From Bretschneidera sinensis (taxonomy: Eukaryota; Streptophyta; Magnoliopsida; Brassicales; Akaniaceae): a stretch of 64,000 bases of DNA. Of the stretch, positions 11,677 through 20,840 are shown in pieces (the stretch's first letter is position 1; each line of letters starts with the position of its first letter). The stretch is from NCBI GenBank assembly GCA_023935145.1, contig CM043698.1, positions 147,491,625 to 147,555,624 of the forward strand, written 5' to 3'. A program made the translations under genes and the position numbers. The notes under the pieces are model-generated. The model was not told the DNA's origin. It searched no databases and worked only from the letters and a program-made list of their open reading frames with translations.

Positions 11677-12952
11677 CTAATACTTGTTTGGTACCTTTAT
11701 ACAACCCAAGTGTGTGGGCTTTGAGACCTTAGCCAAGGTAATCAAATCATACGCAATCCAACATTTTGATGTTTCCTTGGGGTAAAAATAGCCCAAACAC
11801 TTGCAATCTTTACTACATTTCTTACCACAATCATCCTCCTTAATGGGTCCTTCTCCTTCATTGTACTTGCTCATAAAATGATCAACTACTTGAATTTTAT
11901 AATAGTGAAAATCATTCACTCCACAAGAAGTTAATTTTTTGGGCTTGCAATCTTTGCTCCAGCCCAATAACCCATTTGGAGATGGGCACGCAACACATTG
12001 GTTATGTACTTATCTTCACAAACCCAAAATTTCCATATCTCTCTGGCAATTGACACTCATTCGCCATCTGCGAATCTCTAGAGAAGAGCGTGAAGGTTTC
12101 TTCCCGAGAATACCAATAAATATTGTCATAGAAAGTATGAAGCTTAAGATTTCCATCTATGCCAAGCCTAAGATATGTAAATGTGCTATTGTATTTGGGC
12201 ATAGCCAATAGAAAACTGCTGTTTGGGAATTCCAAGGTTAAGTAATTATAAGCAAAATTTTCATAGCTGTTGGGGTGACACGCTAAAGTCAAATTTTCCA
12301 AAACACCGTCGATTGGACCAAATGAAGAGTAAAATTGTGTTTTTGGAGAACTTGGGGTTTTGTAGTACATTACCAACATTTTGGGTGTTATCACAAAACT
12401 ATAAGGTTCATTAGCATTGATGGTTTTGGAGGCTCGACTCGCGAGCTTTGTCAGACTAAATCTAAGAGATTGACTTACCTAGAAGATATCGGTTGGATAA
12501 TCAAAACTTTACCAAATAAATTTACTTTTAGAGTCTTGAAGCACCGTATCACCATTTCTTAGCAATTTTATCTTTACTACACCTTTGTTTGTAGTGTTGG
12601 TTTGCCAAGCAATTCAGCCGTCCGAATCGGTCAAGACTAGATTTACGCCTTTCTCGAATGTTAACGTTACGTTTTCGCACACCAGATTGTCTCGATTGGC
12701 TTTCCAAACCTATCGATATGAATCCGATCTTGTAGTTCCTATATTGATGGCCAAGGTAAAAGCATTATAGGTGGTGTTATAGAAACAAAAGGTAAATGGT
12801 GAATTAGAAATGTTGAATATAAGCCCAAATTCTCCTTCATTGACCAATTTGAACGTGCCTGAGGGAGGAACAGTAGCTTTAGCAAGCAAAGAAAAGAGTG
12901 GTCAAATCAAGAGGGAGAGCAATCTAATGGCAAATGAAGTGGAAGATGACAT
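11677..12952 (-). pseudogene. EP1-like secreted lectin, copy A (pseudogene)
   Basis: Co-linear with intact copy D (27222-28523) over nearly its whole length. The ATG at 12952 opens MSSSTSFAIRLLSLL, a signal-peptide-like start. The B-lectin part, the CQLPERYGNFG segment and the C-terminal PAN-like cysteine region (TSCGVNDFHYYKIQ) are all readable. It is dead. In-frame stops occur in the signal region, before VWKANRD, in the W-to-stop change of the WQSFDYPTD motif and elsewhere. About ten codons are missing from the region matching D residues 47-57. Near 12005-12015 a lost G plus an inserted GTACAT breaks the frame before NQCVACPSP. The last 96 codons remain open. Family role: apoplastic glycoproteins related to carrot EP1 and Arabidopsis GAL1-type lectins. 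Confidence 0.88.
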
Positions 12953-13414
12953 ATAATTTATGTTCATAAAAATATATTTTTTAATTTAATTGTGACCATC
13001 GTGTGATGCATGCACATGCATGTGAATCATGGGCTACCCGATGCAGTCGTACTTATCAATGCCTCTGTCGCCACGGATGGAGCACTAAGTAGTGATAGGG
13101 AGAAATCACCTATGCACGCCACAGATGCAGAGTTAGATCTTCCAAAACTTGAATAGCAATTTTCATGAAATTGTCCTAAGCTTGAACAGTACCGTGTAGG
13201 GCAAAAATAAAAGTTTCGAAATTTTCGCTTATTTGTCAACTCAACTTTTAGAATACTCCGATGTGCATGCTGGCGTGTTGACTGTGTTTCACTCCATCTC
13301 TTTATTTAAAAAGATAATTGTAGACAGCTTACAATTTTGAAATTTAGTTTCCTGGCCCAGCTCCCCAACACAATCATGTAACCAGCAAGCAATGGGATTT
13401 TTCACTTTTAATTT
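12953..13414. other. Duplicated 5' flank of EP1-like copy A
   Basis: 12985-13240 matches the region upstream of the truncated copy B (about 25540-25990). Shared words include GGGCTACC, GATGCA, TCGCACTTATCAATGC-like text, GGATGGAGC, TTAGATCT and GAAATTTTCGCTTATTTGTCA. This shows that the duplication unit included promoter-side DNA. A minus-strand open frame at 13027-13239 is not conserved and is not called. Confidence 0.65.
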
Positions 13415-13595
13415 GTTTTATGTCTATTATTGGTATGTGATGAGGAATCAGAGTTTATTGTTGGTGGGTGGCTATATATATATATATATATATATAGCCA
13501 GTAAGCCACCCACCAACAACAAACTCTGAAAATCCAACGTGGAGGCCCATGCTTTTTCCAGCTTCCTCACCACATACCAATACTAGACATAAAAC
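13415..13595. repeat. Long imperfect hairpin (foldback) around a TA run
   Basis: Left arm 13415-13472 starts GTTTTATGTCTATTATTGGT and ends TTGGTGGGTGGC. The right arm 13505-13595 is its reverse complement with few mismatches, but is split by a roughly 34-nt unpaired insertion (about 13530-13563, containing CGTGGAGGCCCATGC). The loop is a run of TA dinucleotides flanked by GGC/GCC. Structure suggests a foldback transposon or hairpin-forming MITE; no target duplication is obvious. Confidence 0.85.
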
Positions 13596-13611
13596 TAATA
13601 TATATATATAT

Positions 13612-15300
13612 ATAAAATTTGTTTTATATGTATTAATTTTTTGATTTATTATAACTTTAAATATTTTATTTTTATTAGATTTTATATTATTAGTTTCTAT
13701 ATGTCCTATTCACAAAGAAAAAGAGAACGCTGAAAAATTTGTTAAACAATTGGAGGATTGAGATTGTAAGAATCATCAAATCATTAAATGGTTTCGAAAT
13801 ACATCTCTCCCATCCATTAATGGTTAGCTTAATTGTTATGAAACTGCTAAAGAGGTTTGAGACTTATTAGCACAACTTTATACTACTGCAGAACTTGCTC
13901 ATCAATCAACTTTTGGGTAAGCTTCAAACAATGAAACAAACCCTTAGACAATCTATAACTGATTGTTTTGTTGAGATGCATTCTGTGTGGGATCAATTAG
14001 AGTTTTTTAAGCCTGTTTGGATTAATACTGTTGATGCTGGGAAGTTTGTAGTTTATCGTAATAATATGCGCTTAATTCAACTTTTGATGTCCTTAACTAA
14101 TGCTTTTGAATATGTGAGAACTTCTCTTCTTCATTGCACACCTCTACCTACTTTTGAAAGTGCAGTTTCTAAGCGCACCGATCATGTACTTGCCATTCTC
14201 GTTGCTTGTTTCTCTTGTGATAAGAAGATTTGTTATTATTGGCAGAAACCTAGACATTTTGTTGCCGATTGTCCCAATAAGGTTTGTCGGCACTGTTATA
14301 AGCATGATCACTTTCTTGCAGATTGTCCCATCTGACTGTCGAGAGGTAATTTTACTTAGGGTACTCAATCTAGACCAGGTGTGAAGTCCAACTTCACATC
14401 TAGTTCTCGGTTCACCATTGCTACTACCTATGAAGGTTCTCAGAATGGTTCTTCCTCTACACCCACTTGTACAGACATAGCATCTTTTCCTTCTTATCCT
14501 AAACTATTATAATATTTCAGATTTTATTTTTTTCCATTACTGCAAATCAGTTTACATCGAAAAGCATTGACCAGATCAAGCCCGACGACCTGTTTCTGGT
14601 ATGCTATATATGCCCCTCGTCCCGTAATTATGTTCTTGGTTCTGCCAAGCTCCGTGACCCACAATTCCACTCCAGGGCCAAGTTACCACCCTTGATTCTG
14701 CTTCGGGTCTCTGTCAGCCACGTGTTCTGTCATGTCAGTCGAAAGCTTAATAGACACGTATTTCATAATGTCTGCTTTCAAGTTCTGTCTTGAATCCATG
14801 TAATCATCTTATTTTTGTATCCCTTGGTAATACTCACCCAAACTTGTGAAGAGGTGTTAGAGCGGAGCTTGTACCCTTCACCTTGTTTCGACCCATGTTT
14901 GGGTTCTTTTCTTATTTCTAGCTAAGTCACATGCAAGGAGGTGAGCTTGCATGTGAAGGAGAGTTACTTCTGCAGAGTTCTTCATCAAAGCTTAGTATTA
15001 ACCTGCAAAGTTCTTCATCATAGTTTGTTCTTCTCGGTGTTTCTTTGATTCAATTTACAAACACAAATTGACATTCACTTTACCTCATTGAGTTTGAGTG
15101 TGACGGTTAACGTATATGATATATTTTCCTATTCCTATTGCAATATTAGATTTCTAGTTTCATATGTATTAGTTTTCTAATTTATTATAACTCTGGATTT
15201 CTTATTTCTATTAAGTTTTATATTGTTAGCCTCTCTATTATAGGCTTGTATTCATCTTTCATAATATATCAATAATACAAGAGTTTCTTCTTCAATATCT
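13612..15300 (+). mobile_element. Degenerate Ty1/copia retrotransposon remnant with LTR traces
   Basis: A short LTR trace at 13612-13690 (TATGTATTAATTTTTTGATT, then TTATTATAACT) matches the longer 3' LTR trace at about 15112-15300 (CATATGTATTAGTTTTCTAA, then TTATTATAACTC). Between them lie gag (listed separately) and a decayed tail. The 14840-15060 part, including TGTTTCGACCCATGTTTGGG and GTTCTTCATCAAAGCTTAG, also occurs inverted at 35835-36070. Most of pol is gone. Confidence 0.7.
13770..14335 (+). pseudogene. copia gag fragment with two zinc knuckles
   Basis: Gag-like protein remnant. The upstream part (about 13770-13895) reads WFRNTSLPSI and AKEV-DLLAQLY in a broken frame with stops. From 13895 the frame is open for 146 codons, with the gag landmarks MHSVWDQL and FEYVRTSLLH. 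Two CCHC knuckles close it: CYYWQKPRHFVADC and CRHCYKHDHFLADC. The paired knuckles and the linker fit gag polyproteins of plant copia elements. The upstream stops and the loss of pol make it non-functional. Confidence 0.75.
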
Positions 15301-15354
15301 TTTTTTTTTAACAAAAGCCAAAGATATCTAAATAGTGAATTGATAATAACCAAA

Positions 15355-15528
15355 AGATATCACTTATGTACTAACTCTTTTTGTTTTTTTTTTTTTTAAC
15401 TTGTATGTGATTGTTTATATGCATTGTTGAGGAGGGGGATCAGAAGATATCACTTACATACCAACCCTTTTTGTTTTTTTAATTTGTATGTGATTGTTCA
15501 TATACATCGTTGGGAAGAGGAGAGGGGA
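15355..15528. repeat. Tandem duplication, two ~90-bp units
   Basis: The unit AGATATCACTTATGTA, then CTTTTTGTTTTTTT, then TTGTATGTGATTGTT starts at 15355 and again at 15445. They differ by a few substitutions and T-run length. Confidence 0.8.
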
Positions 15529-15863
15529 GAGTTATGAATTCTAGATAAAAGAGATTTCATATTTATGTAATATTTTCAAAATTATTAACCGACTTCTCCA
15601 TCTTGATAATATATTATGCTAGAAAGAAATCAAATTAAATAAAATTACAATATAAAGGACTAATAGAAATGTTATATAGGTTTCTTTCATTCCCCCTTTT
15701 TTCCAATCAGGAAGTAACAAAAGCAGATAACGGAGGCAATTCATGCGTATTGAATCTAGAAATGAACATGTGATATAGGAAACTTAGTGTTTATGGTTTA
15801 TGGGATCATGGCTAACGAACCATGAGATATCATCAAGAGTGTTAACTAATTAGGAAAATGGCA
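15529..15863. other. Intergenic DNA
   Basis: No gene or recognisable repeat was seen. It ends where homology to the EP1 family begins, inside the CPSPNGLL region of copy C. Confidence 0.55.
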
Positions 15864-16885
15864 TTAACCCATTTAGAGATGGGCAAGCAACACAATAGTT
15901 ATCCTCACAAACCCCAAAATTTCCAAATCTTTCTGCTAATTGGCACCCACTTTCCCGTACTGAATTTTCAGAGGAGAGTGAAGGTTTATTCCCATGCGCC
16001 CTAATCAACCTTGTCATGGAAAGTAAAAAGCTTCATATTTCCGTCTATGCCAAGCCTAAGATATGTCAATGTTGTATTGTATTTGGGCCTTGCCAATAGA
16101 ACATTGCCGTTTGGGAATTCTAAAGTTAAATAATTATAAGCAAAAGCTTCATTGCTGTCAGGGGTACACGCTCAAGTAAAAAATTTCAAAACACCATCGA
16201 TTAGACCAAATGAGAAGTGAAGTTGTGTTTTAGGAGAATTTGGGCTTTTATAGTACATTACCAAAATTTTGGGTGTCATCACAAAACTATTTGGCTCATT
16301 AGTATTGACCTTTTAAGAGGCTCGACTCACGAGCTTTGTCGTACCTCTAAACTTGGGTGATTGGTCCACTAAGAGAATATCAATTGGATAATTAAAACTT
16401 TGCCAAATAAATTTACCTTTTGAATCATGAAGCACCATGTTACCATTTGATAGCAACTTCAGCTCTACCATATTTTTTGTTGCCATTGTTGATTTGCCAA
16501 GCAATCCGGCCATTGGAATCGACCAAGACTGGGTTTCCATCTTCCTTGAACGTAAGCATGATGTTTTCGTGTATTGGATTGCTTCAGTTAGCATCTTAGA
16601 CCCATCGAAATGGTGATTCTGATCAAGTAGTACCATACGGATGGCAAGGGTAAAAGCATTAGAGGATGTGTTATAGAATCAAAGGGTAAATAGTGAATTA
16701 AAATTACTTAGAACATGATAATTGCCGCCATACTCATTAATATATGGCCCGAATTCTCCTTCGTTGACATGTTTGAATGTCGCTGAGGGAAGAATGACAA
16801 CCTTAGCTACAAAAGATAAAAAAGAAGTAAAATAAAGAGGAGATCAATGAAATAGCAAATGAAGCGGAAGGAGAAATTGTTGTAC
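15864..16885 (-). pseudogene. EP1-like secreted lectin, copy C (pseudogene, C-terminus missing)
   Basis: Matches copy D from its signal-peptide region to the CPSPNGLL motif, where homology stops abruptly at about 15864. The PAN-like cysteine domain (D residues 342-433) is therefore absent. The start codon is lost: the ATG found in A and D is replaced by unrelated bases. Stops and frameshifts interrupt the frame. The longest open piece (16636-16313) keeps LLSNGNMVLHDSKGKFIWQS and FNYPIDILL. The stop equivalent to the end of SRVSAKV falls at 16313. Confidence 0.85.
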
Positions 16886-17500
16886 TGTGTGGCTTGATGT
16901 GGAATACTGACGCAGGTCTCTATTCATCAAGATTGTAAATTCTGCGTCGGATAACCAATCGTTTTTGTTATTAAAATAAAATATTTCGGTTTAAGTATTT
17001 CATTTCAGATTTAACTGCATTTTCAAATATGTTTTTGTTAAATTTTATACCTTTAAAAAATATTAATTATAAATACAGATCATGATAAAATCATTATCGT
17101 TCAAACATAAGATGATAAAGATGTTATATTAACCAACACCAAACCATAATAATAAAAAATTTAAATACTAACACAAAATAACACCAAAATCATGTCATTT
17201 TAAAAACTGAAGTACTAATATTCCAAAGCAGCATTAACTAAAAATGTTTAGAAGTTACATTTCCAAACTTTTTAAACTTAATTAAAGGTATAATTTTCAA
17301 AAAAAAATCTTATGTGAAAACAAATTTAAGAGAATAGAAGAAAAAATATAAAAAAATAAAAACCATATAATGTTATGTTATATCAAAACATAAAGTGAAA
17401 TGAAATATAAAAACAATCCATTTTGATTTATTGTTGAAATCGAAATATTTCAACCAATTCGGAATAAATTCATAACCTTGCTATTTAAACTAATAAAGAG
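16886..17500. other. AT-rich intergenic DNA upstream of copy C
   Basis: The first ~80 bp resemble the region upstream of copy D (GCAGGTCTCTATTCATCAA against ACAGGTTTCTATTTATTAA at about 28660). The rest is AT-rich and shows no gene. Confidence 0.5.
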
Positions 17501-17502
17501 TA

Positions 17503-17921
17503 GGATAAATTACATTAGCCTATCTGAGGTTAGCTTATTATTACACTTGCCCCAAATAGTTTCTAAAATATACACTTATCTACCTATCGTTAATCTTTCG
17601 CTAATTTTTCGTTAGTTAACTGTTAAAAATCTAGTCAAACTTTGTACAAATACATTAAAACTTATTAGAAACCAGACTTTACACTTAATAATTTCAGAAT
17701 CCAATCAATTTTTTTTACTCAAGTAATATCTAAACCTTGATCGTTTTTTAAAATTATTAAGGGAAAATCAAGGTTTTAATAAATTTTGATGAGTTGATAT
17801 AAGATTTAATTGAATTTTAAATAATTTATTAACGGAAAATTAACAAAAAACTAACGATAGATAAATAAATATATAATTTAAAAATCAAATGAGTTATATT
17901 TTAGAAAATAAACTAGATAAG
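17503..17921. mobile_element. Candidate MITE with long imperfect inverted repeats
   Basis: The left part reads GGATAAATTACATTAGCC, then TAGTTTCTAAAATATAC, then CTACCTATCGTTA and TTTTTCGTTAGTTA. The right part, reverse complemented, repeats TAGTTTATTTTCTAAAATATA, then TCTATCGTTAG and TTTTCCGTTA. The GG(G)ATAAATTACATTA end resembles a common class of long-TIR plant MITEs, often attributed to Mutator-like elements. No target duplication was confirmed. Confidence 0.55.
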
Positions 17922-18684
17922 TTTGGAAGCAAAGTACGAGCCATTCATGACAAATTCAATTAAACTTGACCAAAAAGTCTTTGGCTTTAAAGGTTGATAA
18001 TGGCGATTGGTATAAGGATCCTTCGAAATGGCTGACCATGGCCTGGTTAGCTTATAAGAAAAGGTTAAGATGAACTCTGTTGGCGCTGCTAGGTGGAATC
18101 CAGGCAAGACGGGTGCCAGTGTGTTGCTTCGCTCCCATACTGATTCGTGGATTGTCTTTGTACCCAAAAAAAAAAATCGTTTTATATATAACCATTTTCT
18201 TGAGGGGTGTAAGTCGCACGTGTACTGCAATGCGTAATTATAGCTGTCAATCGCATTAAGATCATGCCATATTTTTCTTTTATAAATAATTTGGCATGCG
18301 AGAGTAAGCTGGGAAAAGCCTGGCCTTCGGGTGGGATTTTTAATCTTGTTTGTTTAAAAATTGAAATAGGTTTAGTTTATGGTGTGATTAAATGTTATTT
18401 TATTAAATAAAAATATTTAAATTTAAATTTGTTAATATGACATTAAATCTCACTATAAATTTGATCATTATTTCAATTTTTAAATGGAGAGAATCGTATA
18501 CCGTTTATGGATGGTTTTGGATGAATATATACTGGATTTGCTAAAACTTAAAGCTTAAAATTACATTTAATTACTGTTAAGATAGTAGAGACTTTTCGCA
18601 TGAATTTTTTTTGGTACATAAAAAAATGTGAAGGGAAAACATAGATTCTTTATCAATATCGTACGAGTGTATTTACATATAAAG
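17922..18684. other. Intergenic DNA with a segment shared with the flank of copy B
   Basis: The stretch AAGTACGAGCCATTCATGAC, then AAATTCAATTAAA at 17930-17965 is repeated at 25383-25415 next to the truncation point of EP1 copy B. A 105-codon minus-strand open frame at 17913-18230 has no recognisable motif and is not called. Confidence 0.5.
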
Positions 18685-19030
18685 GTGTGTAAACGATCGA
18701 TTAAAAATTTTAATCAAATTTTTTTAGTCAAATTTTTTTCAACCATTTTGATCAAATTAATCTAAATATTTCAACTTTAATTGATAAAATTAATTTCGAT
18801 TAATGAGTTTTTTTAACCTTATTATATATTATATATTTAATTTATATTTAAGATTTTTTTAGTTTATTATATATTATATTTATATTTAACATATTATTAA
18901 TATTAAAATTAATTAATTTTTTAATCGATTAAACGATCGAAACGGTTAAAAAATTAATCTCCAATTGATCAATTAATTGATATATTTTAATCGATCGATT
19001 AATCAGTTTTAACCGTTTAATGAACACTCA
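18685..19030. repeat. Dispersed AT-rich repeat with TAATCGATTAA-like palindromes, copy 2
   Basis: Related to 4265-4560, with the same series of ATCGAT/ATTAAT words and the same end, TGAACAC. It opens with CGATCGATTAAAAA. Confidence 0.55.
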
Positions 19031-19808
19031 TACTCACACATAAGCTAGACTCAAGTGCTGCTTGAGGTCAAATCATCATATAAAGCCCCTATCACCCCAC
19101 CCTAGCGAGTGGACTAAAACCTAAGCATTTATGACTATGAGAACAAACCTTTCAACTGCCAATCTAAAACTTTTGATAGCATCATGCATATTGAATTTGT
19201 TATATATATATATGAATGGACACTAAATTAATTTAAAAGGTTAATCTTATAAGTATTAAGTTCAAACCATATCTATATCTATAAGTGGTCACTTTTATTT
19301 TGTAATTCTCTTTGATATGAGATTGCTAGTAATCTTTTGTACAATTTTTTTTTTATTTAATCTCAACCCAAAGAATGCCATTGCATAATCTCTAGATCAA
19401 GTACCAAAAAATTAATCTAGTTAAAGCGATATATGTAGTCCAAAGAGAAAAAATGAATTCAGTTTGGTCTTACCAACTCAATTCAATATTTCAATTTCTT
19501 TGTTTTTCTGTTAAAGAATTTCGTTTTGTTAAATAAATCATATATAACTATATTTTTAAGTTTATATATAAATGTCATAATCTGCTATAAAAAAAATGTC
19601 ATAACCAAATTCTCCTTCATACAGTTGTTTTATTAATTAGTGGGAGGTTACATCCAAATCAAAAGAGCAAACAAGTAACAACTAGGGAAGAGGAAAATGG
19701 ATAAACCCAAGAAAAGAAAAGAAAAGAAAAGAAAAGAAAAGGACAAACTCTCCTGCCTACTTCACCATATTGTATTCCAGGCCCTTTTCAGCTACAACTA
19801 GCCTACTA
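19031..19808. other. Intergenic DNA and 3' flank of EP1-like copy B
   Basis: No gene in 19031-19570. From about 19570 it matches the 3' flank of copy A almost word for word (CTCCTTCATACAGTTG, GTGGGAGGTTACATCC). An (AAAAG)n pentanucleotide run lies near 19710-19740, where copy A has a plain A tract. Confidence 0.6.
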
Positions 19809-20027
19809 CTACTTGTTTGGTACCTTTATATAACCCAAGTGTGTAGAATTTGAGACCTTAGCCAAGGTAAGCAAATCATAAGCAATCCAACATTTTGGTG
19901 TCTCCTTATGGTAAAAATAGCCCAAACACTTGCAATCTTTACTGCGTTTCTTACCACAATCCTCCTCCTTAATGGGTCATTCTCCTTCATTGTACTTGCT
20001 CATAAAATGATGAACTCCTTGAATTTT
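19809..20027 (-). pseudogene. EP1-like copy B, C-terminal part (separated by LINE)
   Basis: Encodes the PAN-like C-terminus on the minus strand, ending VPNK then TAG (19811-19809). It is co-linear with copies A and D. The rest of the copy resumes at 24975 on the far side of the LINE. Confidence 0.85.
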
Positions 20028-20055
20028 TTTTGATTGGTAAATGTAAATATATTGA

Positions 20056-20661
20056 TCAAATTATGTACAAAATACACTGGGCATACCCATGATATATGAA
20101 CTTTGTAGAACATTTACAAAAATAGTCTAAAATCAGGAAATTTGCATATACAATTCTATAAACATTGATTTGTATTTTCCTGAAAATACTAATTCGATGA
20201 ACCACACTTCCATAAAACTGTCTAACATTCCTAGCTAGCCATATATGGTGCACAGCATTGGCAAAAGCAGCATGCTTGGCCTTTGCAGAAGGACCATTCC
20301 CTTTGACATCCTTGTGGATCCATTTTGTTGCACTCTTGATGGTGGTCATACCCCTTTTAATACCCAACCAAATTTTGATGTCTCTCCATATTGTTGCACT
20401 GACCCGGCAGGAGAAGAAAATGTGGTCTATTAATTCCTCAGCCTCTCTACACAGTGGGCATAATATGTCTATATCAATGAAGAGGATTTTATCTTTTGTA
20501 AGCAATTTTCCTTTTAAGGCCAACCATAATATGAAGGCTTGCTTAGGGATACAGTTGTTGCTCCACACCACAGATGCCCAAACAGCTTTTGTTCTTTTTG
20601 GCCTAATAAACTCATAGGCCTTCTTAGTACTGATCTGAGTATGCTCTTCCCACAGCTTCAT
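20056..20661 (-). pseudogene. LINE ORF2 C-terminal zinc-binding RT domain
   Basis: Continuation of ORF2 after a frame break between 20841 and 20661. It shows the RT-associated zinc-binding domain typical of plant LINEs: the CPLCREAEELIDHIFFSC pattern, preceded by VWSNNCIPKQAFILWLAL and followed by HHIWLARN. Separation from the main ORF2 by stops and frameshifts means a single full-length ORF2 protein is not encoded. Confidence 0.85.
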
Positions 20662-20840
20662 TCTGTCTATTGCCTGCTGAATGGATGCCTCAGAAGATAA
20701 CAGGCTGTTCTTGATTGCAATCAGCTTCTTCCATAGTGCAGAGTCCTTATGGTTAGGACTTGCATACCATATGGGGGAGCCTTACAAGTAGAAATGGTTC
20801 ACCCATCTAACCCACAATGAGTCATTTTATGATGGATATT

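Noticed and set aside
17913..18230. 105-codon minus-strand frame
   Set aside because: No recognisable motif; it begins in a segment that is itself repeated near EP1 copy B.
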